This document shows positions 51,723 to 62,101 of a DNA stretch of 64,000 nucleotides, in pieces (within the stretch, counting starts at the first letter, position 1; each line of letters starts with the position of its first letter). Origin of the DNA: Zobellella iuensis (lineage in GTDB: Bacteria > Pseudomonadota > Gammaproteobacteria > Enterobacterales > Aeromonadaceae). Under the pieces are notes generated by a model that was not told where the DNA came from, did no database searches, and saw only the letters and a list, made by a program, of their open reading frames with translations. The position numbers were made by a program, and so were the translations under genes. The stretch is from assembly GCF_016746085.1 (NCBI RefSeq), contig NZ_JAERTZ010000004.1, positions 1-64,000 on the forward strand, read 5' to 3'.

Positions 51723-53051
51723 ATGTCTGAAATGACCCCAAGAGAAATCGTCCACGAGCTGGACCGTCATATCGTCGGCCAGTCCGAGGCCAAGCGCGCC
51801 GTGGCCATCGCCCTGCGCAACCGCTGGCGGCGGATGCAGCTCAACCCCGAGCTGCGCCAGGAAGTCACGCCCAAGAACATCCTGATGATAGGCCCGACCG
51901 GGGTGGGCAAGACCGAAATCGCCCGCCGCCTGGCCAAGCTGGCCAACGCGCCCTTTATCAAGGTGGAAGCAACCAAATTCACCGAAGTGGGTTATGTTGG
52001 CAAAGAAGTCGACACCATCATCCGTGATCTGACCGACATCGCCATGAAGATGACCCGCGAGCAGCAGATGGAAAAATTCCGTCACCGGGCCGAAGAAGCG
52101 GCGGAAGAGCGTATCCTCGATGCCCTGCTGCCCAACCCGCGCAATACCTGGGGCGAAGAGGAAAAGGCCGACAACAGCAACAGCCGCCAGATCTTCCGCA
52201 AGAAACTGCGGGAAGGCCGGCTCGACGACAAGGAAATTGAAATCAACGTCTCAGCGCCGCAGATGGGGGTCGAGATCATGGCGCCTCCCGGCATGGAAGA
52301 GATGACCAACCAGCTGCAGAGCATGTTCCAGAATTTGTCCGGCAATACCAGCAAGCAGCGCAAAATGAAAATCAAGGATGCGCTAAAACTGCTGGTGGAA
52401 GAAGAAGCCGCCAAGCTGCTGAACCCGGAAGAGCTGAAGGAGCAGGCCATCGCCGCGGTGGAAAACCAGGGTATCGTCTTTATCGATGAAATCGACAAGA
52501 TCTGCAAACGCGGCGAAAGCTCAGGTCCGGATGTGTCCCGGGAAGGGGTGCAGCGGGATCTGCTGCCGCTGGTGGAAGGCTGTACCGTCAACACCAAGCA
52601 CGGCATGGTGCGCACCGATCATATGCTGTTCGTTGCCTCCGGCGCCTTCCAGGTGGCCAGACCCTCGGATCTGATCCCCGAGTTGCAGGGGCGCCTGCCG
52701 ATCCGGGTGGAGCTGAACTCGCTGACCACCGATGATTTCGAGCGTATCCTCACCGAGCCCAGCGCCTCGCTCACCGAGCAGTACAAGGCATTGCTGGCCA
52801 CCGAAAACGTCACCGTCGAGTTCACCAAGGAAGGTATTCGCCGGCTGGCGGAAGCCGCCTGGCGGGTCAACGAAACCACCGAGAACATCGGGGCCCGCCG
52901 CCTGCATACCGTGATGGAGCGGTTGCTGGACGAGCTGTCCTTTGAGGCGTCCGACAAATCCGGAGAGACCTTCGTGATCGACGAGACCTATGTGGATCGC
53001 TACCTTAAAAATCTGGTCGAAGACGAAGATCTGAGCCGTTTTATCCTCTGA
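51723..53051 (+). CDS. hslU: ATP-dependent protease ATPase subunit HslU
   Basis: A 442-residue AAA+ unfoldase. Walker [10 protein letters not shown] near 57, Walker B FIDEIDKI near 256, I domain between about 110 and 240, sensor 2 [11 protein letters not shown] near 392, and the C-terminal SRFIL tail that docks into HslV. ATG 51723 is chosen as the [14 protein letters not shown] family start. Follows hslV by 49 bases. Confidence 0.97.
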   Translation: MSEMTPREIVHELDRHIVGQSEAKRAVAIALRNRWRRMQLNPELRQEVTPKNILMIGPTGVGKTEIARRLAKLANAPFIKVEATKFTEVGYVGKEVDTIIRDLTDIAMKMTREQQMEKFRHRAEEAAEERILDALLPNPRNTWGEEEKADNSNSRQIFRKKLREGRLDDKEIEINVSAPQMGVEIMAPPGMEEMTNQLQSMFQNLSGNTSKQRKMKIKDALKLLVEEEAAKLLNPEELKEQAIAAVENQGIVFIDEIDKICKRGESSGPDVSREGVQRDLLPLVEGCTVNTKHGMVRTDHMLFVASGAFQVARPSDLIPELQGRLPIRVELNSLTTDDFERILTEPSASLTEQYKALLATENVTVEFTKEGIRRLAEAAWRVNETTENIGARRLHTVMERLLDELSFEASDKSGETFVIDETYVDRYLKNLVEDEDLSRFIL

Positions 53052-53063
53052 TCCCGCCAATAA

Positions 53064-53102
53064 CGGGAGCGGTCACATTATTGTGATTGAAAACCGCTCC
53101 CG
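53064..53102 (+). terminator. Hairpin after hslU, overlapping the rraA promoter
   Basis: CGGGAGCGGT (53064) and ACCGCTCCCG (53093) form a 10-bp stem; the loop itself contains a TCACA/TGTGA stem. No long T-tract follows, so it may be a partial terminator or mRNA 3' barrier. Confidence 0.55.
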
Positions 53103-53114
53103 CCTCTTTATACT
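53087..53114 (+). promoter_or_regulatory. Sigma-70 type promoter for rraA
   Basis: TTGAAA (53087-53092), 16-base spacer, TATACT (53109-53114), 33 bases before the rraA start. The -35 falls within the hairpin loop after hslU. Confidence 0.6.
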
Positions 53115-53147
53115 GAAGTTACCTTGTTTCCAGATGTGGCTGATTCC

Positions 53148-53633
53148 ATGGAATACAATACTTCTGAACTGTGCGATACCTATATTGACATGGTCGACGT
53201 GGTCGAACCCATGTTCTCCAGTTTTGGCGGCCGCAGCTCCTTTGGCGGCACCGTTTCCACCATCAAGTGCTTCGAGGCCAACGGCCTGATCATGGAGGCG
53301 GTTAAAGAAAGCGGGATAGGTCGGGTGTTGCTGATCGACGGTGGCGGCTCGTTGCGCCGCGCCCTGATCGATGCCGAGATTGCCGAAGTGGCGGCAGAGA
53401 ACGGCTGGGAAGGCATTGTCTGCTATGGCTGTGTGCGCGAGGTGGATGCCCTGGAAGAGCTGGACATCGGCATTCAGGCGCTGGCGTCCATTCCGGTCGG
53501 GGCCGACGACAGCGAGATCGGCGAGCAGGATATCCCCGTCAACTTCGGGGGCGTCACCTTCCTGCCGGAGGATCATCTCTATGCCGATACCACCGGCATC
53601 ATCCTCTCCCCGGAGCCCCTGGATATAGAGTAA
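53148..53633 (+). CDS. rraA: Regulator of RNase E activity A
   Basis: A 161-residue protein that binds RNase E and dampens mRNA decay. [34 protein letters not shown] at the N terminus, then [40 protein letters not shown], is the RraA signature. ATG 53148 is selected over the longer frame. It has its own promoter and terminator although close to hslU. Confidence 0.95.
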   Translation: MEYNTSELCDTYIDMVDVVEPMFSSFGGRSSFGGTVSTIKCFEANGLIMEAVKESGIGRVLLIDGGGSLRRALIDAEIAEVAAENGWEGIVCYGCVREVDALEELDIGIQALASIPVGADDSEIGEQDIPVNFGGVTFLPEDHLYADTTGIILSPEPLDIE

Positions 53634-53649
53634 AATTCCGGATACCCCA

Positions 53650-53679
53650 AAGCCTGTCTCCGGACAGGCTTTTTTGTTT
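53650..53679 (+). terminator. Intrinsic terminator of rraA
   Basis: AAGCCTGTC (53650) and GACAGGCTT (53663) around TCCG, then TTTTGTTTT. Confidence 0.92.
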
Positions 53680-53761
53680 TACTACCTAAAAATTGATAAT
53701 AAACAACCTTCGAAAGCCAAAAATGAAGTAAAAGTACACCATCTCTAGTGGAGGTGGTGCC

Positions 53762-54529
53762 ATGCAGGACAGGATCTCACAGCGGCAGGTTTCCCGTCTG
53801 GTCATTCAGACCGGTCAGTTGCTGATGCAGCACGGCGCAGAAAGCGCACTCATCGAAACCCTGACCCGACGTATCGGCCTGGCGCTGGGGATGGACGCAG
53901 TGGAAGTCAGCCTGGCCAACGACGCGCTGATTGTCACCACCCTGCAGCAGGGACACTGCCTCACCACCACCCGGCGCTGCCCCGACAAAGGCATCAATAT
54001 GCAGATGGTGTCGGAGGTTCAGCGCATCTGCATCTTGGCCGAGAAACAACTGCTCGACTGCCGGACCGCGGCGCATCGGCTCGGGCGCCTCAAGCCGCTG
54101 CGCTACCCTCGCCCCCTGGTGATCCTGATGGTCGGCCTGTCCTGTGCGTCCTTCGCCCGGCTGGCCGGCGCCGACTGGCCGGTGTTCGCCCTCACCTTGA
54201 TCGCGTCATCCTGCGGCATCTGGGTACGCCAGGAGCTGGCTTTGCGCCATTTCAATCCGTTGCTGAACTTTGCCGGCACCGCCTTCATCACCACCCTGAT
54301 CTCCTGTCAGGGACTGCTGCACCAGTGGGGAGCCCAGCCCTTCCTGGCCGTGCCCTCCTCGGTGCTGATGCTGGTACCCGGCTTTCCGTTGATCAATGCC
54401 GCCGCCGACATGGTCAAAGGCTATATCAATACCGGCCTGGCGCGCTGGACCATGGCCACCCTGCTGACCCTGGCCACCAGCATCGGCATTATCTCGGCGA
54501 TGAACCTGCTCGGCGTACGGGGGTGGTGA
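53762..54529 (+). CDS. yjjP: ThrE-family exporter subunit YjjP
   Basis: A 255-residue protein. Residues 1-110 form the cytoplasmic N domain typical of YjjP (QTGQLLMQHGAESALIETLTRRIG, GINMQMVSEVQRIC), then five hydrophobic segments to the end. Known: YjjP and YjjB form a split ThrE-type exporter, reported to export succinate in E. coli. GGAGG lies a few bases upstream of the ATG. The stop overlaps the YjjB start by TGATG. Confidence 0.9.
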   Translation: MQDRISQRQVSRLVIQTGQLLMQHGAESALIETLTRRIGLALGMDAVEVSLANDALIVTTLQQGHCLTTTRRCPDKGINMQMVSEVQRICILAEKQLLDCRTAAHRLGRLKPLRYPRPLVILMVGLSCASFARLAGADWPVFALTLIASSCGIWVRQELALRHFNPLLNFAGTAFITTLISCQGLLHQWGAQPFLAVPSSVLMLVPGFPLINAAADMVKGYINTGLARWTMATLLTLATSIGIISAMNLLGVRGW

Positions 54530-54993
54530 TGACGCTATTGACAGGATTGTTCGACGATATGCTGTTCGCCACCGTACCGGCCCTGGGCTTTGCCCTGCTG
54601 TTCAATGTCCCGCCCAAGGCCCTGAAGTATTGTGCGCTGGGGGGCGCCCTGGGTCACGGCAGCCGTTATCTGCTGCTGACGACCGGCATGCCGATGGAGT
54701 GGGCGACCTTCGCGGCCGCGACCCTGGTGGGGATGCTCGGGGCCTACTGGGCACGCCGCTTCCTGGCGCATCCCAAGGTATTTACGGTGGCGGCGGTCAT
54801 CCCCATGATTCCCGGGGTTTACGCCTACAAGGCGATGATCGCCCTGGTCGAGATCAGCCAGCAGGGCTATACCCCCGAGCTGTGGGGCAGCCTGCTAGCC
54901 AACTTTATCAAAGCGATGTTTATCGTGGCCGGGCTGGCCATAGGGCTGGCGATGCCGGGGCTGCTGTTCTACCGACGCCGTCCCCTGGTATAA
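54529..54993 (+). CDS. yjjB: ThrE-family exporter subunit YjjB
   Basis: A 154-residue membrane protein with four to five helices (LLFNVPPKALKYCALGGALGHGSRYLL and AAVIPMIPGVYAYKAMIALVEISQQG). Completes the split ThrE exporter with YjjP. Its start overlaps the YjjP stop by one base, giving coupled translation. Confidence 0.9.
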   Translation: MTLLTGLFDDMLFATVPALGFALLFNVPPKALKYCALGGALGHGSRYLLLTTGMPMEWATFAAATLVGMLGAYWARRFLAHPKVFTVAAVIPMIPGVYAYKAMIALVEISQQGYTPELWGSLLANFIKAMFIVAGLAIGLAMPGLLFYRRRPLV

Positions 54994-54995
54994 AA

Positions 54996-55022
54996 CATAA
55001 CGCCGGCGATGCCGGCGTTATG
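54996..55022 (-). terminator. Bidirectional terminator between yjjB and zapB
   Basis: CATAACGCCGGC (54996) and GCCGGCGTTATG (55011) around GAT: a 12-bp stem. On the minus strand it is followed by TTTTAT, best for zapB. Confidence 0.8.
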
Positions 55023-55024
55023 AC

Positions 55025-55234
55025 TCAGGCGCTTTCTTCTACCTGATCGATTTTTCCAAGCAGTACCCGCAGCCGCTCCTGCCAGGCATCATGTTGCTGT
55101 TTCAGCTGCTGGTTTTCGTCACCCAGCTGGCTGTTCTGCTCTTTCAGCTCGTCCACTTCCATCTGCAACAGGGAAATGGTGTCTACCGCCGCCTGGATTT
55201 TGGCTTCCAGTTTTTCCAATACATCAAAAGACAT
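55025..55234 (-). CDS. zapB: Cell division protein ZapB
   Basis: A 69-residue, all-helical coiled-coil protein (heptads from [31 protein letters not shown] to the end). Length and sequence match ZapB, which assembles at the Z-ring through ZapA and helps link it to MatP. Common as a neighbour of the hslVU-rraA segment in gammaproteobacteria. Confidence 0.92.
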   Translation of the reverse strand: MSFDVLEKLEAKIQAAVDTISLLQMEVDELKEQNSQLGDENQQLKQQHDAWQERLRVLLGKIDQVEESA

Positions 55235-55375
55235 GCACTAACCCCTAATCAACGTTACCCGGCCCGCAGGCCCCTCAGCGTTCGAGGATACCCCGGCCAA
55301 CCCAAGACAACAAGCGACCCCGGGTATAAGGCCGCCGTTTGCAGTTAATTTATGCCATGCGCGTCAACAAAAGTC

Positions 55376-56158
55376 TCAGATATTCTGGCTCATATCCAGC
55401 GACGGCTTGTCCGAGCCGGGACGTCCCACCACCCTGGCCGGCACGCCGGCCACGGTGGTATGCGGCGGCACCGGCTCCAGTACCACGCTGCCGGCACCGA
55501 TTTTGGCGCCTTCGCCCACTTCGATGTTGCCCAGGATCTTGGCCCCGGCGCCGATCATCACCCCTTCCCGTATCTTGGGGTGGCGATCGCCCCCTTCCTT
55601 GCCGGTGCCGCCCAGGGTCACATTCTGCAGTATGGATACATCATCCTCGATCACCGCGGTCTCGCCCACCACTATACCGGTGGCATGGTCGAACATGATG
55701 CCCTTGCCGATGCGGGCCGCCGGATGTACATCCACCCCGAACACCACCGATATCTGGTTTTGCAGGTAGGTGGCCAGGGAGCGGCGGCCGTGGCGCCACA
55801 GCCAGTTGGAGATGCGGTAGCCCTGCAGGGCATGAAAACCTTTCAGGTAAAGCAAGGGGGTGGAAAACAGCACCACTGCCGGATCCCGCTCCTGCACGGC
55901 ACAGATATCCATGGCCACCATGTCCAGAATGGCCGGCTCTTCGTCCAGCGCCACCTCTATTACTTCTCGCAGGCTGATCGCCGGCATCACCGAACTTTCC
56001 AGCTTGTTGGCCAGGATAAAACTCAGGGCGCACTTCAGGGTGTCGTGGTTGAGAATGGTGGAGTAGAAAAAACTGCCGAGCATCGGCTCTTCCACAATCA
56101 TCCGCTGGGCTTCTTCGCGGATACGCAGCCAGGTTCTGGATTGAATGCCGTCTTCCAT
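55376..56158 (-). CDS. cysE: Serine O-acetyltransferase
   Basis: A 260-residue enzyme (serine + acetyl-CoA to O-acetylserine), the first step of cysteine synthesis. N-terminal helical domain to about 140; left-handed beta-helix hexapeptide repeats from about 150 (IGKGIMFDHATGIVVGETAVIEDDVSILQNVTLGGTGKEGGDRHPKI) with the catalytic His in FDHATG, and the flexible C tail ending SQNI whose Ile anchors it in cysteine synthase. Confidence 0.96.
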   Translation of the reverse strand: MEDGIQSRTWLRIREEAQRMIVEEPMLGSFFYSTILNHDTLKCALSFILANKLESSVMPAISLREVIEVALDEEPAILDMVAMDICAVQERDPAVVLFSTPLLYLKGFHALQGYRISNWLWRHGRRSLATYLQNQISVVFGVDVHPAARIGKGIMFDHATGIVVGETAVIEDDVSILQNVTLGGTGKEGGDRHPKIREGVMIGAGAKILGNIEVGEGAKIGAGSVVLEPVPPHTTVAGVPARVVGRPGSDKPSLDMSQNI

Positions 56159-56161
56159 GGA

Positions 56162-57097
56162 TTAGACCTTGTTTTCTATAAATTGATGTTCACTCATATC
56201 CTGAGAATGGGCCTCATGGGGCACGACCGAAATGGGGTCCATATGAATAATGACGTCGGTACCGGGAAACAGGGTACGCAGTTCCCGTTCTGCTCTGTCG
56301 GCGATGCGATGGGCCCGGACCAGGGGCAATTGATCGTCCAGCTCCAGGTGCAACTGGATGAATCGGGTCTGTCCCGACTGCCGGGTACGCAGCTCATGCA
56401 GTCCACGTACCCCCTCCACCGCCAAACAGGTATCAATAATGCGCTTTTGCTCTTCTTCCGGCAACTGTCTGTCGAGCAGCATCTGCACCGAATCGTAACC
56501 GATTTTCAAGGCGCCTTTGAAGATATAGCCACCGATCAGCACGGCAAAGGCGCCGTCGGCCCAGTGCCAGCCGTACCAGGCCATGGCGATGGCCAGCAAC
56601 ACCCCGACGTTGAGCAGGATATCCGAGCGATAGTGCAATTGATCGGCGCGAATCGCTACCGAATGGGTCCGTCTGATCACATAGCCCTGGAACAGCACCA
56701 GGCCCATGGTCAGCGCCAGGGAAAACAGCATGACCCAGACCCCCATGGCGGCATGGGTGACTTCTTGGGCGTTCAGCAGCCGGGAAATACCGTTGATGAC
56801 GAGAAAAATCGCCGAGCCGCAGATAAAGGCCGACTGCGCCAGCCCCGCCAGGGATTCCGCCTTGCCGTGACCGAATTTATGCTCCTGATCCGGGGGCACC
56901 AGCGCATAGCGAATGGCCATCAGGTTGATCAAAGACGCACTGATATCAAGCAGGGAGTCGGTCAGGGACGCCAGCATGCTGGCCGAACCGGTGTAAAACC
57001 AGGCCAGCAACTTGGCCAGAATCATGATGCCGGCCACCACGGCGGCGGCAATGGCCGCCGTGGTCACCAGGCGGGAATAGGATGCGGGTCGGTTCAT
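56162..57097 (-). CDS. fieF: Cation-efflux pump FieF
   Basis: A 311-residue CDF antiporter for Zn2+/Fe2+. Six helices; LTDSLLDISASLINL near 46 with the metal-site Asp residues, DQEHKFGHGKAESLAGL near 69, HYRSDILLNVGVLLAI near 155, and C-terminal cytoplasmic metal-sensing domain. ATG 57097 starts the MNRPASYSRL family N terminus; the open frame runs further up. Stop is 3 bases from the cysE start, same strand, so likely co-transcribed. Confidence 0.92.
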   Translation of the reverse strand: MNRPASYSRLVTTAAIAAAVVAGIMILAKLLAWFYTGSASMLASLTDSLLDISASLINLMAIRYALVPPDQEHKFGHGKAESLAGLAQSAFICGSAIFLVINGISRLLNAQEVTHAAMGVWVMLFSLALTMGLVLFQGYVIRRTHSVAIRADQLHYRSDILLNVGVLLAIAMAWYGWHWADGAFAVLIGGYIFKGALKIGYDSVQMLLDRQLPEEEQKRIIDTCLAVEGVRGLHELRTRQSGQTRFIQLHLELDDQLPLVRAHRIADRAERELRTLFPGTDVIIHMDPISVVPHEAHSQDMSEHQFIENKV

Positions 57098-57171
57098 GAG
57101 TCGGCCGGATGATGGTATTTGGCTTAGTATACCCTCACGCCCCGGTGAATGTGACCCCGACACCGGCCCTC

Positions 57172-57217
57172 ACCGCATACAAAAGCCCCGCGCAAGCGCG
57201 GGGCTTCTGTATGCGGT
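57172..57217 (-). terminator. Long terminator hairpin
   Basis: Outer arms ACCGCATACA and TGTATGCGGT, inner arms AAGCCCCGCG and GCGCGGGGCTT around CAA, with a T-run on the minus strand. Ends the 100-residue gene that starts at 57542. Confidence 0.85.
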
Positions 57218-57239
57218 ACTTTGGTGGTGCTGGTTGCTG

Positions 57240-57542
57240 CTACAAGTCACACAACAGGCATTCCAGCTCCTCCTTGGCATCATCGATCATCTGATATAAC
57301 TCAAATGCATCCTGCCGCTGCAAGCTGAGGCTGACCTGCTGCTCCGGGGCGTCTTCGCACTGCTCGCACACCAGCTGCATGCATTCGTCGCCCCGCTTAA
57401 AGTAAATGTGCTCGAAACCACTGGTAAAGTGCTGATTTTTCTCAATAATATCAACTTCCAGCAAACCGGTCGGATTGACCACTATATGGGCGTGAAGTGG
57501 TTCTGCGCCCTGTAGGGTATAGCTACATTGCCTTGCCAACAT
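57240..57542 (-). CDS. Conserved-looking hypothetical protein, 100 residues
   Basis: A 100-residue protein, starting at ATG 57542 with AAGGAG 6 bases upstream and ending at a strong terminator, so real expression is likely. Cysteine-rich with C-x2-C like pairs (LVCEQCED, ECLLC) that may bind metal, and a beta-like first half (GLLEVDIIEKNQHFTSGFEHIYFKRGDE). No domain recognised. Lies between trmL and fieF. Confidence 0.65.
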   Translation of the reverse strand: MLARQCSYTLQGAEPLHAHIVVNPTGLLEVDIIEKNQHFTSGFEHIYFKRGDECMQLVCEQCEDAPEQQVSLSLQRQDAFELYQMIDDAKEELECLLCDL

Positions 57543-57660
57543 CTCCGTCTCCTTCTGGCTGAAAAATTGCCTAACTATTGTAGAACAGGTCCGGAGTGAT
57601 CGATAAATAATCAATGAAGTTTCATGCTTATGCCTTAATAACCAGGTCATCTAAGTGGTT

Positions 57661-58125
57661 TTATCGCGCCCCCGCAAAGCCCTGCTGGCGCCAGGCCTCG
57701 TAGCTGATGACCGCGACCGCATTGGACAGGTTCAGGCTGCGGCTGTCGGGCTGCATGGGGATGCGGATGCGGAATTCGGGCGCCACCGCCGCCAGCACGG
57801 CATCCGGCAGGCCCCGGGTCTCGGGGCCGAACAGCAGCACGTCGCCGGGCTGGTAGGCCGGCTCATGGTGGTGCCGGCTGCCCTTGGTGGTACAGGCGAA
57901 CAGGCGCCGCCCGGCCATGGCCGTCAGAAACGCCGCATAGTTGGGGTGCAGCTGAATCCGGCCGAAATCCGCATAATCCAGCCCGGCCCGGCGCAGCTTC
58001 TTCTCCTCCAGGTCGAAGCCGAGCGGCTCGATCAGGTGCAGCCGGCAGCCGTTGTTGCGCACCAGGCGCATGATGTTGCCGGTATTGGGCGCGATTTCCG
58101 GCTCGTAGAGCGCAATCTCAAACAT
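57661..58125 (-). CDS. trmL: tRNA (cytidine/uridine-34-2'-O)-methyltransferase
   Basis: A 154-residue SPOUT enzyme that methylates the wobble ribose of tRNA-Leu. [12 protein letters not shown] near 10, the SAM knot [11 protein letters not shown] near 95, and [26 protein letters not shown] near 123 are diagnostic. Overlaps the upstream MATE gene by 8 bases. Confidence 0.95.
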   Translation of the reverse strand: MFEIALYEPEIAPNTGNIMRLVRNNGCRLHLIEPLGFDLEEKKLRRAGLDYADFGRIQLHPNYAAFLTAMAGRRLFACTTKGSRHHHEPAYQPGDVLLFGPETRGLPDAVLAAVAPEFRIRIPMQPDSRSLNLSNAVAVISYEAWRQQGFAGAR

Positions 58126-59485
58126 CTTTGGTTTCTCTCATCAATATGGCCTCGCCGGTAAACCCCTGCCGGCGCTCGAGCCGCCACCAGGCCCAGCCCA
58201 GGGTCAGGCCCCGGGCCAGCATAAAACAGAGCATGGCCAGCCAGAGGCCGTGGTTGTCCAGCCCCCGGGCCAGCCACCACACCGGGAAAAAGACCCCCAG
58301 GGTGGAGACCAGCATCATGTCGCGCATCTCCCGGCCGCGGGTGGTGCCGATAAAGATGCCGTCGAGGATAAAGCACCAGCAGGCGGCCAGCGGCATCAGC
58401 ACCAGCCAGGGCAGGTAGTACCTCGCCTGGGCCTGCACCTCCGGGATGCTGGTGATAAGGCCGATCAGCGGCTCGCCGGCCAGGGCGAACACCAGGGTAA
58501 AGAGCACCGCCACCAGGGCGCCCCAGAACAGGTTGAGGGCACAGGCCTGGCGGAACCGCTGCCGGTTGCGCTCCCCCACCGCCTTGCCCACCATAGCCTC
58601 CACCGCGTAGGCGAAGCCATCGAGGCCGTAGGAGATAAACATCAGGAAGTTCATCAGCACCGCATTGGCCGCCACCACGCCATCGCCCAGGCGGGCGCCC
58701 TGGAAGGTCATGAAGGCAAAGGTCAGTTGCAGGCAGAGGGCGCGGATAAAGATGTCCCGGTTCAGCCCCAGCAAGCGGCCGAAGGCCCCGCGGTCCAGGC
58801 AGCGCCGCCAGAAGCCGGCGGGCCCGAGCCCGCGGGCGCGCAACGTTCGCCAGACCAGCCAGGCCCCCAGCCCCATGGCCAGGTAGTCGGCCAGCACCGA
58901 GGCCGCCGCCGCCCCCTTTACCTGCCAGCCCAGCCCCAGCACGAACCAGATATCCAGCAGGATATTGACGCCGTTGCCCAGGATCAGCAGCCACATGGGA
59001 GCCCGGGCGTTCTGGTTGCCCAGCAGCCAGCCCAACAGCACCAGGTTGGTCAGGGCCGCAGGCGCGCTCCAGATGCGTATGCTCACATATTCACGGCCAT
59101 AGTGCTGCACTTCGGCACTGCCACCGGCCAGCCAGAAGGCCAGCTCCATCAGGGGCCATTGCAGCAGCAGGATCAGCAGCGCCAGGCCCCAGGCCAGCAG
59201 CAGGGCCCGCACCAGCACCTGCAGCAGCCGTTCGCCGTCGCCGGCACCGAAGGCCTGGGCCGTCAGCCCGGTGGTCGACATACGCAAGAAACCCAGCAGC
59301 CAGAAGATCAGGCTGATGATGGTGGCGCCCACCGCCACCCCGCCCAGGTAGTAGGCCTGCTCCAGATGGCCAATGACGATGGTGTCCACCAGGCCGAGCA
59401 GGGGCACGGTAATATTGGACAGCACCATGGGTAGGGCCAGGACGAACACCTGCCGGTGCCTGGCCCCGTTAAAGAAGGAAGACAT
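58118..59485 (-). CDS. MATE-family efflux pump, DinF-like
   Basis: A 455-residue inner-membrane exporter with 12 hydrophobic helices. [27 protein letters not shown] at the N terminus and [24 protein letters not shown] near 290 fit the DinF branch of MATE pumps (Na+ or H+ coupled, drugs and oxidative-stress compounds). Co-transcribed with trmL by overlap. Confidence 0.92.
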   Translation of the reverse strand: MSSFFNGARHRQVFVLALPMVLSNITVPLLGLVDTIVIGHLEQAYYLGGVAVGATIISLIFWLLGFLRMSTTGLTAQAFGAGDGERLLQVLVRALLLAWGLALLILLLQWPLMELAFWLAGGSAEVQHYGREYVSIRIWSAPAALTNLVLLGWLLGNQNARAPMWLLILGNGVNILLDIWFVLGLGWQVKGAAAASVLADYLAMGLGAWLVWRTLRARGLGPAGFWRRCLDRGAFGRLLGLNRDIFIRALCLQLTFAFMTFQGARLGDGVVAANAVLMNFLMFISYGLDGFAYAVEAMVGKAVGERNRQRFRQACALNLFWGALVAVLFTLVFALAGEPLIGLITSIPEVQAQARYYLPWLVLMPLAACWCFILDGIFIGTTRGREMRDMMLVSTLGVFFPVWWLARGLDNHGLWLAMLCFMLARGLTLGWAWWRLERRQGFTGEAILMRETKDV

Positions 59486-59588
59486 GAATCACTCTTGCAA
59501 AAAATAAAGGGAAAGGCGGACAGCCGCTCCGTATCATTCGGCGGCCGTCCTGGGCAGTCCTGTCCCTCTTAACCGAAAGGCATTATAC

Positions 59589-60236
59589 CTAGCCCTCCCA
59601 TTGCCTGAGGATACGGGCTAGATCACGGACCAGTCCGGCGCCATCAACCAGCGGCATCTGGGTCTGTTCGTCGAAGCTGGGACGGAAGGAAGCATGCAGC
59701 TGCCCCCTGGGGTTGACCAGGGAAATGGAAGCGGAGTGATCCACCAGGTAGTCCCGCTCTTCCCGTTCGTAGACGCCGTAGATCAGCCCCAGTTGCTGTA
59801 CCGCCGGCATCAGCACTTCGTGAGCGGCGGTCACCGCCACGAAGTCGGGGTTGAAATAGGCGGTGTAGGCCTTGAGCCGTTCGGGGGTATCCCGTTCGGG
59901 ATCCACCGACACGAACACCACCTGCACCGGCTCGTTCAGTTGCTGCAGTTCGGGATAGACGCGCGCCAAGTCCGCCAGGGTGGTGGGGCAGATGTCGGGG
60001 CAGAAGGTATAGCCGACGAACACCAGGCTCCAGTGGCCGGTAAACTGCTGCTCGGTAAAGGGCTCGCCGTCGGCGTCGAACAGGGCGATGTCCTTGAGCG
60101 GCCGCGGCTCGGGATAGACCACCACCGCTTCGGTCAGGCTGTTTTCCCTGTTGTTATACCAGGCGATGCCGCTCAGGGTACCCGCTATCAGTAAGGTGAT
60201 TGCCACTATCCATATCAGCTTGCTCGTATTAGCCAT
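59589..60236 (-). CDS. SCO1/SenC copper chaperone
   Basis: A 215-residue membrane-anchored thioredoxin-fold protein (anchor at residues 8-26). C79-P-D-I-C83 and the distal His (LVDHSAS near 169) form the copper site. It helps build the CuA centre of cytochrome c oxidase. Overlaps cyoE by 8 bases; last gene of the oxidase-assembly operon. Confidence 0.93.
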   Translation of the reverse strand: MANTSKLIWIVAITLLIAGTLSGIAWYNNRENSLTEAVVVYPEPRPLKDIALFDADGEPFTEQQFTGHWSLVFVGYTFCPDICPTTLADLARVYPELQQLNEPVQVVFVSVDPERDTPERLKAYTAYFNPDFVAVTAAHEVLMPAVQQLGLIYGVYEREERDYLVDHSASISLVNPRGQLHASFRPSFDEQTQMPLVDGAGLVRDLARILRQWEG

Positions 60237-61125
60237 AGTTTATCCAGTGATCCGCCAGTATCAGCACGAACAGCCACATCAGGTGGCTGATTGAAAAGCG
60301 GAAACATTGTAGTGCGGTTTGCGGCTCAGGTCTAAATTTCAGCCGCCAGGCCCACTGGATAAAACGCAGGTTGAGTGCCAGCGCCCCCAGCAGGTAGAGC
60401 GGACCCGACATGCCCACCACCCAGGGCAGCAGGCACACCAGGGTGAGCAGCAGGGTATAGAGCAGCACGCAGGTCTTGGTGAACTCGATGCCATGGGTCA
60501 CCGGCAGCATGGGAATATCGGCCTTGGCATAGTCGTCCCGCCGATGGATGGCCAGCGCCCAGAAGTGGGGTGGGGTCCAGGCAAAGATGATCATCACCAG
60601 CAGCAGGGCATGGCCGTGGAAGTCCCCGGTCACCGCGGTCCAGCCCAGCAAGGGTGGCATGGCACCGGCCAGGCCGCCGATCACGATGTTCTGGGGCGTG
60701 GCCCGCTTCAGCCAGACGGTATAGACCACCGCATAGCCGAGCAGGGATGCCAGGGTCAGCCAGGCGGTCAGGGCGTTGACCCACAGCAGCAGCACCGCCA
60801 GTCCGGCCGCCGACAGGCTGAAGGCGAAGACCAGAGCCGGCAGGGTCTGCACCCGTCCCTGGGCCACCGGCCTGTGGTAGGTGCGGGCCATCTTGATGTC
60901 AATGCGCCTGTCCAGCACATGATTGATGGCCGCCGCCCCGCCCGCCATCAGCCCTATCCCCAGGGTGGCCGCCACCGCCACCAGTGGACTCGGTAAGGAG
61001 CCGGTAAGAAACATCCCCACCACGGCGGTAAGCAGGATCAGCAGCACCACCTTGGGCTTGGTAAGGGCGAAATAATCCCGCCAGCTTAGTTCCCAGCTTC
61101 TGGGCAATAATGCGCTTCGTGCCAT
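60229..61125 (-). CDS. cyoE: Heme O synthase (protoheme IX farnesyltransferase)
   Basis: A 298-residue UbiA-family membrane enzyme. [10 protein letters not shown], the prenyl-diphosphate site [20 protein letters not shown] near 68 and a second DxxxD-type loop ([14 protein letters not shown] near 194) are typical. It overlaps the end of ctaA by 40 bases, and a strong GGGAGGAATC site precedes its ATG, confirming the start. Product feeds CtaA for heme A. Confidence 0.94.
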   Translation of the reverse strand: MARSALLPRSWELSWRDYFALTKPKVVLLILLTAVVGMFLTGSLPSPLVAVAATLGIGLMAGGAAAINHVLDRRIDIKMARTYHRPVAQGRVQTLPALVFAFSLSAAGLAVLLLWVNALTAWLTLASLLGYAVVYTVWLKRATPQNIVIGGLAGAMPPLLGWTAVTGDFHGHALLLVMIIFAWTPPHFWALAIHRRDDYAKADIPMLPVTHGIEFTKTCVLLYTLLLTLVCLLPWVVGMSGPLYLLGALALNLRFIQWAWRLKFRPEPQTALQCFRFSISHLMWLFVLILADHWINYG

Positions 61126-62093
61126 GATTCCTCCCTGTAACGCCAGAGGCGTTCACCCGTTCCCGTTAAAATCAGCAGCAGCACCGCCGCCCCGGCATTG
61201 TGGGCCACCGCCACCGCCAGCGGCAGGTGCAGCACCACGTTGGCCACTCCCAGGGCCAGCTGGCCGGCGACCCCCAGGGCCAGACAGGCTCCCCAGCCCT
61301 TCATGCCGCGTCGTTGCCACAGCCGCCAGGCCAGCGCCAGCAGCAGCAGCGTGCTCACCAGGGCCCACAGCCGGTGGGCGGCATGGATGGTGACCCGCTC
61401 CTCCTGGCTGAGCACCCCGTATTGATAGGTTTCAGCTGGCACCCCATGGGGATGGAAGGCGCTCCACTGCCACTGGCCCAGCCAGTCTCCCTGGCACACC
61501 GGCAGTTCCAGACAGGCCAGGGCGGCGTAGTTGGCCGCGGTCCAGCCGCCCAGGGCAATCTGCAGCACCAGGGCCCCCAGCCCCGCCAGGTACCAGCCGC
61601 CCAGGCCGGCAACCCGGGGCGGCTCAGCCACCGGTCGCCGCCCCCGGCAGACCGCCAAAAACAGCAGCGCCAGTATGGTAAAGCCACCCAGCAGGTGGCC
61701 CATCACCACGAAGGGCAGCAGGTTGAGGGTCACCGTCAGCATGCCCAGGGTCGCCTGCCCCGTCACCAGCGCCAGCAGCAGCCAGGCGGGAAGCCGGTAG
61801 GCACGGTGCGCCGCCTTCAGCGACCACAACGCCATCAGCAGTATGGTGACGCCCAGCAGGCCCGCCGCGTAGCGGTGCACCATCTCGTTGCGCGCCTTGA
61901 CCAGCTCCAGCGGGCTGTCGGGAAAGCGCTCCGCCGCCAGCCGCTGGGCCTGTTCGGACTTGGGCACGGTGTGGAAGCCGTAGCAACCGGGCCAGTCGGG
62001 GCAGCCCAGGCCGGCGTCGGTAAGGCGGGTATAGGCGCCCAGCACCACCACCACCAGGGTCAGGGCAAAGGCAAAGAAACAGAGTTTGCGCAT
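61086..62093 (-). CDS. ctaA: Heme A synthase
   Basis: A 335-residue membrane protein with eight helices in two homologous halves. [16 protein letters not shown] near 25-40, HRYAAGLLG near 72, GHLLGG near 131, and the second-half heme ligands ([22 protein letters not shown]) match CtaA. It hydroxylates heme O to heme A. ATG 62093 is chosen for the family start; the frame is open further upstream. Confidence 0.93.
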   Translation of the reverse strand: MRKLCFFAFALTLVVVVLGAYTRLTDAGLGCPDWPGCYGFHTVPKSEQAQRLAAERFPDSPLELVKARNEMVHRYAAGLLGVTILLMALWSLKAAHRAYRLPAWLLLALVTGQATLGMLTVTLNLLPFVVMGHLLGGFTILALLFLAVCRGRRPVAEPPRVAGLGGWYLAGLGALVLQIALGGWTAANYAALACLELPVCQGDWLGQWQWSAFHPHGVPAETYQYGVLSQEERVTIHAAHRLWALVSTLLLLALAWRLWQRRGMKGWGACLALGVAGQLALGVANVVLHLPLAVAVAHNAGAAVLLLILTGTGERLWRYREESWHEAHYCPEAGN

Positions 62094-62101
62094 GGTGCCT
62101 C

